Assembly: GCA_017521245.1 (NCBI GenBank)
Contig: JAFXDI010000018.1
Span: forward strand, 46,940-110,939
Origin: Bacteroidales bacterium
GTDB taxonomy: Bacteria > Bacteroidota > Bacteroidia > Bacteroidales > G3-4614
Length of the DNA: 64,000 nucleotides
Reading direction: 5' to 3'
Below are positions 9,559-17,806 of this stretch, piece by piece. Both the position numbers and the translations under genes were made by a program. Positions within the stretch are counted from its first letter, which is position 1; each line of letters starts with the position of its first letter. A model generated the notes under the pieces. It ran no database searches and was not told the DNA's origin. It saw only the letters and a list, made by a program, of their open reading frames with translations.

Positions 9559-9790
9559 TTAAGTCGGCAAACTTTAGATATAACAGAATAAAGACTACAA
9601 TGTTCATATTAACTACTTATAAATCTATAAATGAATTGTGCACAAAAAAATACGGACTTCTGATTTATTTCCCATATCTAGGTGTTTGCCGCAACCCGAC
9701 CGATAGAAATAACCAAAAGCCCGTACGAAATAGTACGAGCATCTTCGCTATTATTCATATCGGTCAATTAAGTCGGCAAACTTTAGATAT
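9559..9790. repeat. Direct repeat pair of 23 bases in a gene-free stretch
   Basis: A 23-base segment with the core AAGTCGGCAAACTTTAGATA occurs at 9559-9581 and 9768-9790, and similarity continues for about ten more bases (AGAATAAA). Between the copies are ACCGATA and TATCGGT as an inverted pair and a small CGTAC/GTACG hairpin near 9722-9738. The whole gap 9434-10006 has no convincing gene; a 121-codon open frame across it has no protein-like character. Confidence 0.6.
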
Positions 9791-10006
9791 GGATAGAATA
9801 AATGCTAAAACGCTTTATTTTAAATATGTATTATGTGCTTCAAAAATACTTTAATATATCATAGGCAAATTTTATTTAAATATTAGTAAAAGCTTAATAA
9901 TGAGTTATTTATAATAAATATATCTGACTAATTATATATTTACGATGCAAATTTATTAAAAATTGGCAAATAATATTAATAAAATATTTATGTAATATAA
10001 TTTTTT

Positions 10007-11035
10007 TTACACCACCCCTTTAGGATACTGCATAGTAATGCAATGCAATGAGCCATGTTGTTTAATTAGAGCAACGCAATCAATGCCAACAACTTCGTAA
10101 CCTATGAATGCCTTTGAAATTGCCTCAATAGCCGCTTTGTCATTCTCTGGTTGGTTATATGTTGGCATAAGAACAGTGTTGTTCATTATTAAAAAGTTTG
10201 CATACGAAGCAGGGAGTCTTTCTCCATCAAAAATAATTTCATCAGCCATAGGTAATGCAATTAAATTATAAGGTTGTCCGTCATTGTTTTTGGCATTTAT
10301 CAACTCCTCTTCCATAGCCTTTAATTCGGTATAATGTTCATCATCAGAGTTGTTGCACTTAACGTATGCAATGGTGTTGTTAGGGCAATATCTTGCAAGG
10401 GTATCAATATGGCTGTCGGTGTCATCACCTGCCAAATAACCATTATCAATCCAAACTATATTGTTTACACCAAAACTCTCTTTTAGTATATCCTCAATCT
10501 CCTCTCTGTTGTACTGAGGGTTCCGGAATTTTGACATTAAGCAATGTGTGGTAGTCATTAACGAGCCATTACCATCAACCTCAATAGAACCACCCTCTAA
10601 TATAAAGTCGTTCATATTTCTGTAATCGGCATTGAATAACTCTTTTTTGTAACAGTTAAATGTTATTTGGTTATCTAAAGATGCCTCAAACTTTTGACCC
10701 CAGCCATTAAACCCAAAATCGGTTATAACATAGTTCCCTGTTTCGTTATCAATAACTGTAATACCAGCATGGTCGCGAGCCCAAGTATCGTTGCTATTAC
10801 ACTCCACAAGTGTAACATTATCCATATTTACAACATTAGATATAATTTTTTTTACTTCTTCTATATGGGGTGTTACTATTATCAGTTTCTCGCGTTTTGC
10901 AATTTCGCGAGCCACATTAATATAACACTCTGTAACCTCATTAAGCATATAGTTCCAATCGGTATCGGCGTGAGGCCATGTAAGTTGAACACCGCTTTGC
11001 TCTGCCCATTCTGGGGGTAGTATATAATTTGACAT
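10007..11035 (-). CDS. aguA: Agmatine deiminase
   Basis: Converts agmatine to N-carbamoylputrescine and ammonia. The 342-residue protein (ATG at 11035, giving MSNYILPPEWAEQ; an upstream in-frame start at 11059 is unlikely) belongs to the porphyromonas-type arginine deiminase family. Landmarks are WPHADTDW near the N-terminus, ARDHAGIT, EGGSIEVDGNGSL and the catalytic cysteine in HGSLHCIT (about residue 332). The next enzyme, N-carbamoylputrescine amidase, is encoded at 19992-20882 rather than beside it. A CAAAAGTA box (reverse of TAnnTTTG) at 11062-11069 is a probable promoter part. Confidence 0.95.
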   Translation of the reverse strand: MSNYILPPEWAEQSGVQLTWPHADTDWNYMLNEVTECYINVAREIAKREKLIIVTPHIEEVKKIISNVVNMDNVTLVECNSNDTWARDHAGITVIDNETGNYVITDFGFNGWGQKFEASLDNQITFNCYKKELFNADYRNMNDFILEGGSIEVDGNGSLMTTTHCLMSKFRNPQYNREEIEDILKESFGVNNIVWIDNGYLAGDDTDSHIDTLARYCPNNTIAYVKCNNSDDEHYTELKAMEEELINAKNNDGQPYNLIALPMADEIIFDGERLPASYANFLIMNNTVLMPTYNQPENDKAAIEAISKAFIGYEVVGIDCVALIKQHGSLHCITMQYPKGVV

Positions 11036-11091
11036 TACTATAAATTTTATTTGAACCAAAACAAAAGTAGTAAAAAATAGGGATAAAATAA

Positions 11092-11119
11092 TTGTAAATA
11101 AAAAAATATCTCTATTTTT
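11092..11119 (+). promoter_or_regulatory. Probable promoter of the peroxidase gene
   Basis: TTG at 11092-11094 and TATTTTTG at 11112-11119 match the Bacteroidetes consensus with a slightly short 17-base spacer. The expected start is about 40 bases ahead of the gene. Confidence 0.5.
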
Positions 11120-11164
11120 GTATTTAAATGAGAGTTATATTTATAAATATATAAAACATATATC

Positions 11165-12544
11165 ATGAAAAAGATAATATTGGGTTCTGCTATTTTGTTG
11201 GCAATACTTCTGTTTGCAGTCTATAATTTAGTAAATAGAATGCCTTCAAAAGACCTATCATTAAACGAACAAGTTTACGAAATCCTAACTGATGCTCAAT
11301 GTTTGATGTGTCATAGTTACACTCCCGATCTGCCTTTCTATGCAAAGATTCCTTTGGTGCGTCGTCCTATCTATCAAGATATGAATGCGGCATTAAAAGA
11401 GGAGAACCTACAACCTGTTATGGACTCAATGGCAAAAGGAGAGCCTATCTCAATTACTGCTGTTAATAAAATTGAGCAGATTGCGATTAAAGGTAATATG
11501 CCTCCAGCACGATTCTATCTATTGCATTGGGGAACTCAACTTACCCAAGAAAAAAGAGATGTTATAATCTCTTGGGCAAAGCAACAACGTCTTGAAGGTT
11601 ATCTTTCACAACTTCAGGATGCCGAGTTAGCAGATAAATTATCAGCAGAGCCGGTATTTCCAATATTGTACGACATTCCAGTAGATTCAGCAAAAGTTGA
11701 GTTAGGATTTAAACTTTATCACGATACTCGTTTATCATTAGACAATACCATTTCATGTGCATCATGCCATGGATTGGAGACAGGAGGTGTTGATAATAAA
11801 CAATTCTCTGAGGGTGTAGATGGTAAATTAGGAGGAGTAAATGCACCAACAGTATATAATGCAGTATATAACTTTGTTCAATTTTGGGACGGAAGAGCGG
11901 CAACTCTTGCAGCACAAGCAGCAGGTCCTCCACTAAACCCGGTTGAGATGGCGTCTAACTCGTTTGATGAGATAATAGCAAAACTTAAAAAAGATAAAGC
12001 ATTAACATCAGAGTTTAAAAAAGTATATCCCGAAGGATATTCTGAGGCAACAATAACAGATGCAATTCAAGAGTTTGAGAAAACATTGCTTACAAAGAAC
12101 TCTCCCTTTGACAGATATATGATGGGTGATGTTACTGCAATGACTCAACAACAAATTGACGGATACAACGACTTCAAAAAATATAGTTGTGCAACATGCC
12201 ATAGCGGTGTTAATCTTGGAGGTAACACATACGAGTTGATGGGAACACGTTCTAACTATTTCTCTGCACGTGGAACAGAGTTAACTAACGAAGATTTTGG
12301 AAGATATAAAGAGACAAAATCAGAATATGACCGTCATAAATTCAAAGTACCTGGATTACGTAACGTAGCACTTACTGCACCATACTTCCACGATGGAACA
12401 ATAACATCATTGAAGAATGCTATTATGTATATGGGCGAATATCAATTAGATATAAACCTTACACAACAAGAGGTTGATAACATAGAAGCATTCCTAAATG
12501 CACTAACAGGCGAAGTTCCTGAGACAGCAAAGGTTGCAAAATAA
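11165..12544 (+). CDS. Tri-haem cytochrome c peroxidase
   Basis: A 459-residue exported peroxidase that reduces hydrogen peroxide with electrons from the quinol pool or small cytochromes. An N-terminal membrane anchor or signal (about 1-21) is followed by an additional haem domain with CLMCH (46-50), then the standard di-haem peroxidase part with CASCH (198-202) and CATCH (342-346). The extra N-terminal haem makes it a three-haem enzyme, which may receive electrons directly from the membrane. The gene is monocistronic, with its own promoter and a terminator shared with luxS. Confidence 0.92.
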   Translation: MKKIILGSAILLAILLFAVYNLVNRMPSKDLSLNEQVYEILTDAQCLMCHSYTPDLPFYAKIPLVRRPIYQDMNAALKEENLQPVMDSMAKGEPISITAVNKIEQIAIKGNMPPARFYLLHWGTQLTQEKRDVIISWAKQQRLEGYLSQLQDAELADKLSAEPVFPILYDIPVDSAKVELGFKLYHDTRLSLDNTISCASCHGLETGGVDNKQFSEGVDGKLGGVNAPTVYNAVYNFVQFWDGRAATLAAQAAGPPLNPVEMASNSFDEIIAKLKKDKALTSEFKKVYPEGYSEATITDAIQEFEKTLLTKNSPFDRYMMGDVTAMTQQQIDGYNDFKKYSCATCHSGVNLGGNTYELMGTRSNYFSARGTELTNEDFGRYKETKSEYDRHKFKVPGLRNVALTAPYFHDGTITSLKNAIMYMGEYQLDINLTQQEVDNIEAFLNALTGEVPETAKVAK

Positions 12545-12559
12545 TATTGACTACATACC

Positions 12560-12597
12560 AAAATAGGGAGCAAATCATCACTTGCTCCCTATTTTTA
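12560..12597. terminator. Bidirectional terminator between peroxidase gene and luxS
   Basis: AAATAGGGAGCAA (12561-12573) pairs with TTGCTCCCTATTT (12582-12594), followed by TTTT; A-rich bases on the other side allow use from both strands. It separates convergent genes. Confidence 0.85.
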
Positions 12598-12620
12598 TGT
12601 TATAGTATTACCAATAAATC

Positions 12621-13100
12621 CTAAATCGGATAAACTAAATTCTCCTCTTTTATATTCTCCAAAACCTCACTTACATAAATTGCAGCCTCACGTTTAGCAT
12701 CTTCTAAATCGTGGCAAGTCCAGTCTCCACAATCTTTAGGAGCAACACCGGGAATCTCTCCCTCAAAGTCTCTAACAAAAGAGAAAGTCTCTTTCATAAG
12801 TTTAACAATGTCTGCACTCTTGTATTCTCCGGCAATAATTAGATAGTTTCCTGTTCTACATCCCATAGGTCCCCAATATACAATCTTATCTTTCCACTCA
12901 TTATTGTTCCTCAAATAAGTAGCAGCCAAGTGTTCAATTGTGTGTAATCCTCCTTGTCCCATAACCTCTTGCCGGTTTGGCTCTTTCATTCTTATATCAA
13001 ATGTAGTTATAGCAACCCCATTAAAAACATCAACACGCGAAACATATATACCGCGTAGCAATTTATTGTGATCAATAGTAAAACTTGGTATCTTATCCAT
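12621..13100 (-). CDS. luxS: S-ribosylhomocysteine lyase (autoinducer-2 synthase)
   Basis: LuxS cleaves S-ribosylhomocysteine to homocysteine and DPD, the AI-2 precursor. In 159 residues it keeps the metal site HTIEH (His53, His57) with Cys124 (PKDCGDW), and the catalytic Cys81 in GPMGCRTG. It lies seven bases downstream of mtnN, which makes its substrate by removing adenine from S-adenosylhomocysteine, so the two genes form the complete two-step route. Confidence 0.97.
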   Translation of the reverse strand: MDKIPSFTIDHNKLLRGIYVSRVDVFNGVAITTFDIRMKEPNRQEVMGQGGLHTIEHLAATYLRNNNEWKDKIVYWGPMGCRTGNYLIIAGEYKSADIVKLMKETFSFVRDFEGEIPGVAPKDCGDWTCHDLEDAKREAAIYVSEVLENIKEENLVYPI

Positions 13101-13107
13101 AATAAAA

Positions 13108-13794
13108 TTACAATTTATAAATTAAATCTTTAATAACGTCAAACGATTTCTCTGGAGCAACTTCCCAGAAGTTATTATATTGCTCGATATTGTCATCACT
13201 TCCCGGAGTATCGCTAATAACCCTTATGCTAACAAAAGGAACACCTTTCATATAGCAGCAATGAGCAAATGCCGCCGACTCCATATCAACTGCAATAGCA
13301 TCTTTAAAATTATTTTTAATCTCTTTTAATCTATTGTCATCAGTGATAAATTGATCGCCGGTACAAATTAACCCTTTATAAATTCTATCTTCATCGGTGC
13401 GATTACTCAATATCTTTTCAACTATCATCTTGTCGCCTTCAAACTTCAGAGGAAAACCTTGAACCTGGCCAATTTCGCTACCATCACCACACCAAACATC
13501 GTGGTAAGCAACTTCGCTACCAACAACAACATCGCACACTTTCGATTTAATATCAATACCACCTGCTAAACCAGTATTAATAATACAATCAGGCTCAAAG
13601 TTGGCAATAATATCGTGGCATCTTGTAGCGGCACACACCTTTCCAATACCCGATTGCGATACTATAATCTGATGCCCGTTACACTCTCCAAAATAGTATG
13701 TAACATTATCGCAGCAAATCTCTTCAATATTTGAGAAAAGGCGTTTAGTACACTCAAGTTCGCTTTGAAGAGCAACAACTATTGCAATTTTCAT
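13108..13794 (-). CDS. mtnN: 5'-methylthioadenosine/S-adenosylhomocysteine nucleosidase
   Basis: A 228-residue purine-nucleoside phosphorylase fold enzyme that hydrolyses S-adenosylhomocysteine and methylthioadenosine to free adenine. Signature pieces are the N-terminal IAIVVALQSELE, NTGLAGGID and VDMESAAFAHCCY, which contains the ribose-binding Glu. It is placed between mltG (3-base gap) and luxS (7-base gap) in one transcription unit. Confidence 0.96.
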   Translation of the reverse strand: MKIAIVVALQSELECTKRLFSNIEEICCDNVTYYFGECNGHQIIVSQSGIGKVCAATRCHDIIANFEPDCIINTGLAGGIDIKSKVCDVVVGSEVAYHDVWCGDGSEIGQVQGFPLKFEGDKMIVEKILSNRTDEDRIYKGLICTGDQFITDDNRLKEIKNNFKDAIAVDMESAAFAHCCYMKGVPFVSIRVISDTPGSDDNIEQYNNFWEVAPEKSFDVIKDLIYKL

Positions 13795-13797
13795 AAA

Positions 13798-14829
13798 TTA
13801 TTTAATATTACGTTTATTAAGTTCTCTACGGTATTTAGCCGCATTTCTGTTATGCTCTCTTAGTGATGTGGCAAAATTATGGTATCCCGAAAAATCCTCT
13901 TTTGCACACATAAAAATATAGTTCGATTTTTTATAATTAAGAGATTTCTCAATAGCAATTTTAGAAGGAATACGAATAGGACCAGGAGGCAACCCCTTAT
14001 ACATATAAGTATTATAAGGAGAGTCAATTTTCAGGTGTTTATTAAGAATACGTCTAAGAGAAAAATCACCTGTTGCAAATTTAACAGTAGGGTCCGATTG
14101 CAATAACATACCCTTATTTATACGATTGATATACAACCCTGCAACAATATCCATTTCATCAGGCTTTTTAGTCTCCTCCTCAACAATTGAAGCCAGAATA
14201 GTAATCTCGTATGGAGTCATATTATTCTCCTTTGCTTTATTCAATCTCTCTTCGTTCCAGTAGTTATTATACTCTTTATACATTCTGTCTAAAAAGTTCT
14301 TAGCAGTAGTAGTTTTAAAAATATTATAACTATCAGGCAAGAACATAGTAACAATGCTTACAGTGTCAAAACCATAACTTTTACAAACATCATTATCGCA
14401 TATAGCCTTATATAAAGAGTCGGCAGGCATATTTATATTTTTGCAAATAGCCTTAGCTAAACCCTCTTTTGTTCTAATATTGTTGAATGTAACATTTGCG
14501 GTGCTATTATCTCCCAAAGCAAGAATATTATAAATATCCCAAGCGCTCATTTCAGGAGTAATCTTGTAAAATCCAGTATACCTGTTTACTCTTCTCTTTT
14601 TTACCTCAAAAATCTTATCTACCCAATATGCTGCATCCTCATTGCATCTGTCATTAATAACCGACACAACATCCTCACGAGTTGTATTCTCATCAATATA
14701 TAAACTAAAACTGTCAGTACAATTATTAGGAGTATTAATTTTATTATATATATACCAGCAGACACCACATATAATCAATATGATTGAAGCTAACGCAATT
14801 AAGCTGATCTTTAAAATTCTTGTTTTCAT
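13798..14829 (-). CDS. mltG: Endolytic murein transglycosylase
   Basis: MltG cuts nascent peptidoglycan glycan strands at the inner membrane. From the ATG at 14829 it has 343 residues: a membrane helix (about 7-28), a LysM-like/YceG N-terminal part and the catalytic domain with ASIVEEET (catalytic Glu) and the C-terminal block YNTYMYKGLPPGPI. An in-frame ATG at 14889 would add 20 polar residues, but a TATCTTCG promoter-like box lies inside that extension, favouring the later start. First gene of mltG-mtnN-luxS. Confidence 0.93.
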   Translation of the reverse strand: MKTRILKISLIALASIILIICGVCWYIYNKINTPNNCTDSFSLYIDENTTREDVVSVINDRCNEDAAYWVDKIFEVKKRRVNRYTGFYKITPEMSAWDIYNILALGDNSTANVTFNNIRTKEGLAKAICKNINMPADSLYKAICDNDVCKSYGFDTVSIVTMFLPDSYNIFKTTTAKNFLDRMYKEYNNYWNEERLNKAKENNMTPYEITILASIVEEETKKPDEMDIVAGLYINRINKGMLLQSDPTVKFATGDFSLRRILNKHLKIDSPYNTYMYKGLPPGPIRIPSKIAIEKSLNYKKSNYIFMCAKEDFSGYHNFATSLREHNRNAAKYRRELNKRNIK

Positions 14830-14947
14830 TCTTTCATTTTTACGCTTTGCGAAGATACAACAATTAATTGATATATGCTCTTTATCCATTATCTAACTTT
14901 TTATAAGAATTATTAAATATATGCTAAGTTTTGGCATAAGTACTGAT

Positions 14948-14955
14948 TACTTTTG
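14948..14955 (+). promoter_or_regulatory. -7 element ahead of the HIRAN gene
   Basis: TACTTTTG matches TAnnTTTG and lies 43 bases before the start codon. No TTTG box is present at the right distance, so support is partial. Confidence 0.4.
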
Positions 14956-14998
14956 TAGTAGATAATTTTAAATAGTACAAACTTAAACTCGTTGAATT

Positions 14999-15346
14999 AT
15001 GGAAAAAAGGAAATTGTTTTATTTAGAGTGTAATCTTGCAGGTCGTAAATATCACGAAGTGAATGATGTATGGCAAGAACTATTTATTGGTATTAAATTG
15101 CAATTAGAGAGGGAGCGAGATAATAAGTATGATCCAGACGCAATCAAAGTAGTATATTACGATATTGATGGAGTTGACTATTTGTTAGGATATATCCCAA
15201 CTGAATGTAATGGAGATTTAGCCAAATTCTTTGATATGGGCTGGGGTGATATTTTTGAGTGTAGTATCAGTAAAATAACACCCGATACTCATTACGAGAA
15301 TCAAATACGTTTAACTATAACTATATTAAACAAGCATAGTCAATAA
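14999..15346 (+). CDS. Stand-alone HIRAN domain protein
   Basis: A 115-residue protein made almost entirely of one HIRAN domain: the conserved pattern runs from YLECNLAGRKYHEV through the REPDNxYDPxAI-like segment RERDNKYDPDAIKV to LLGYIPTECNGDLAKFF. HIRAN domains are best known from SWI2/SNF2 helicases such as HLTF, where they bind 3' DNA ends; small free-standing bacterial forms are of unknown function. It is monocistronic, between divergent mltG and the convergent SGNH gene, so context gives no partner. Confidence 0.8.
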   Translation: MEKRKLFYLECNLAGRKYHEVNDVWQELFIGIKLQLERERDNKYDPDAIKVVYYDIDGVDYLLGYIPTECNGDLAKFFDMGWGDIFECSISKITPDTHYENQIRLTITILNKHSQ

Positions 15347-15437
15347 AATAGGTTTAATATAAATAACGCTTAAATAACGCTGAGGAGGTATATTTATCTT
15401 CTCAGTGTTTAATTTTATCTAAAAGAGTGAAAGCATC

Positions 15438-16352
15438 CTATTCAAAAATCTCCTCCTTTAATATTTTGCTAAATTTCTCAGCACCCTGATGGCAAAGATG
15501 ATCAACATCAAAAAAATCGGAGTTCACAAATCTATCATCTTTTAGGTAGTTGTAATACGATGCGTTATATTTTAAACAGATCTTGTTTATAACCGAAGTT
15601 GTATAACTCCATCTGTTATTATCAATATTATTATAATAAGCAGGTAGAGTAGGGGTTGTAATAAAGAAAAGTCTAACATTGTTTTTATAGCAAAGAGTTA
15701 CAATCTTGTTAAGATACTCAATATTTACATCAACGTATTCCTCGCTTGGAGTATGCCTTGCAATAGTTTTTATAGCATCTTTTTCATCATTACTATCAAT
15801 CTTGCTCTCTTTATAGCCAGTAGCCCAGCCTGACGAATTATATCCCAAATCATAACTATTGTTACAGCTATAATTTACAAAGTTTTTAATCTTCTCTTGT
15901 AATATAGAAATATCAAAAAGTTCTAATTTTTCAACAGAATACAAAATAGAGTCATTGTACCCCATATAATGCTCATAGAACTTAACCCTGAATTTCTCTT
16001 CGCCCCTATCCAATGGAGTTTCGTATAGAGTAAAATATGATATGGGAATAATTACAGTTTTAAGGTTCTTACACTTATCAATATATTTCTCCAATAGAAA
16101 CAAATCAAATTTCAAGTCTTGCGATACATTTGCAAGGTTAAACGAACCATTCTTTAAAAACTCTGGGTTAACACCATAGAACGTATGAGAACTACCCAAT
16201 ATAAGAGTATTTATACTATCGTGGTAGTTGCAAATATATTCATCCTTATATCTATATGAATTAGGAGTCAATCGAGCAATATATTCCAGAGTTGCCAATA
16301 CAGCAATCAATGGAACAATAAATATAAATATTTTAAAAATAAACTTGCTCAT
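15438..16352 (-). CDS. SGNH-fold protein partnering the MBOAT acyltransferase
   Basis: A 304-residue membrane-anchored protein from the ATG at 16352 (an upstream start at 16391 would overlap the MBOAT gene). After one N-terminal helix (about 5-25) come the nucleophile block LILGSSHTFYG and, near the C-terminus, DVDHLCHQGAEKF with the Asp-x-x-His pair. Proteins of this kind work with AlgI-type MBOATs to move acetyl groups to an extracytoplasmic polymer. It starts four bases after the MBOAT stop codon, so the two are surely co-translated. The acylated substrate is unknown. Confidence 0.82.
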   Translation of the reverse strand: MSKFIFKIFIFIVPLIAVLATLEYIARLTPNSYRYKDEYICNYHDSINTLILGSSHTFYGVNPEFLKNGSFNLANVSQDLKFDLFLLEKYIDKCKNLKTVIIPISYFTLYETPLDRGEEKFRVKFYEHYMGYNDSILYSVEKLELFDISILQEKIKNFVNYSCNNSYDLGYNSSGWATGYKESKIDSNDEKDAIKTIARHTPSEEYVDVNIEYLNKIVTLCYKNNVRLFFITTPTLPAYYNNIDNNRWSYTTSVINKICLKYNASYYNYLKDDRFVNSDFFDVDHLCHQGAEKFSKILKEEIFE

Positions 16353-16356
16353 TACG

Positions 16357-17799
16357 CTAAAACTGAAAATAGATAAATGACTTATTTGCACTCATAAATA
16401 AAATGGTAGCAATAATAATCCCATAGTAAATGCACCATCTTATAGCAGAATATTTAAAAACACCACTACCACTTATTTGCAAACCATAACTCTTATCTCG
16501 GTTAAACCACTCAACAATAAGCATAAATGCAATAGCAACTAATGCACCTTTACCATATGGTAAACCAATATCCAATACAGAACTTGACAAGATAATAGAT
16601 ATAAACTCAATCGCCTCTTCAATTGAAGCACTACGGAATATAATCCATCCAAAAACAGCCAATATAAATGTTAGAGTAATTTGAGATAACTCTTTAAAAG
16701 TTGGTAATACTCTATCTTTGGCAACCACGTCTAAATACTTTCTATTTTGCTTTGTAAGTAGTAGGGGAATAAATAATAGAGCGTTATATACACCCCAAAC
16801 AATAAAAGTCCAGTTAGCCCCATGCCAAATACCACTTACTGTAAAAATAATAAAGGTGTTTAAAATAACTCTTGGCATAGAGCATTTACTACCGCCTAAT
16901 GGTATATATAAGTAGTCCTTAAACCAGGTGGTTAAAGAGATATGCCATCTTCTCCAGAACTCGGCAATATTACGAGAGAAGTATGGAAAGTTAAAGTTCT
17001 GTTTAAGATTAATACCAAACAATTTAGCACTACCAATTGCAATATCAGAATATCCCGAGAAGTCGCCATAAATTTGAAAAGCAAAGAACACTCCACCCAT
17101 CATAAGTGTAAAGCCACTCTCATTTTGATAGTTCCCCCAAATAGTATCAACAGCAATAGCACAATTATCTGCCACAACCATCTTTTTAAAGAAACCCCAA
17201 ATAATCTGCCTACAACCATCCACCGCCAAAGAGTAGTCAAAAGAGCGTTTCTTTAGCATCTGAGGTAACAAGTTTGTTGCTCTCTCAATAGGACCAGCAA
17301 CAAGTTGAGGAAAGAAACTTATATAAGCAAAAAAAGCAACAATATCGCGAGTAGCTTTAATTTTGCCCCTATAAACATCAATAGAGTAACTCAAAGCCTG
17401 AAAAGTATAAAAACTAATACCCACAGGCAGAATAATATCAAGAGTAACCCAATCAACATTAATGCCCAACGAGTTCAGCATCTGGGCAAAACTCTCACCA
17501 AAAAAGTTGCAATATTTAAAATAACCCAGTATTCCAATATTCAGGATAATATTTGAAGCACTTATAACCTTTTGCCACAAGCGTTTACCCTCAAACTTCT
17601 CAATAACAATACCGCTTAAATAACTCAAAAGAGAGGTAATGGCAATTAAAATCAAAAACTCCTTATCCCACCAACCATAAAAAATATAACTGGCGATAAC
17701 AATAAATAAGTTTTGAATTTTTAATTGTCTAAAAACAAACCAATATAGTATAAAAACTATTGGTAAAAATATAAGAAACTCTAAAGAGTTAAAAAGCAT
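16357..17799 (-). CDS. MBOAT family O-acyltransferase (AlgI/DltB-like)
   Basis: A 480-residue polytopic membrane protein. The family core is clear: FWRRWHISLTTWFKDYLYIP, followed by GIWHGANWTFIVWG, whose His is the proposed catalytic residue. Homologues transfer acetyl groups across the inner membrane onto alginate, teichoic acid or capsule. It lies between a DXS-like gene (7-base gap) and its SGNH partner (4-base gap). Confidence 0.93.
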   Translation of the reverse strand: MLFNSLEFLIFLPIVFILYWFVFRQLKIQNLFIVIASYIFYGWWDKEFLILIAITSLLSYLSGIVIEKFEGKRLWQKVISASNIILNIGILGYFKYCNFFGESFAQMLNSLGINVDWVTLDIILPVGISFYTFQALSYSIDVYRGKIKATRDIVAFFAYISFFPQLVAGPIERATNLLPQMLKKRSFDYSLAVDGCRQIIWGFFKKMVVADNCAIAVDTIWGNYQNESGFTLMMGGVFFAFQIYGDFSGYSDIAIGSAKLFGINLKQNFNFPYFSRNIAEFWRRWHISLTTWFKDYLYIPLGGSKCSMPRVILNTFIIFTVSGIWHGANWTFIVWGVYNALLFIPLLLTKQNRKYLDVVAKDRVLPTFKELSQITLTFILAVFGWIIFRSASIEEAIEFISIILSSSVLDIGLPYGKGALVAIAFMLIVEWFNRDKSYGLQISGSGVFKYSAIRWCIYYGIIIATILFMSANKSFIYFQF

Positions 17800-17806
17800 A
17801 CATCAA

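Noticed and set aside
9489..9854. Open frame of 121 codons
   Set aside because: Composition is unlike real proteins here; it runs over the direct repeats and the hairpin, has no family resemblance, and its codon use does not match neighbours.
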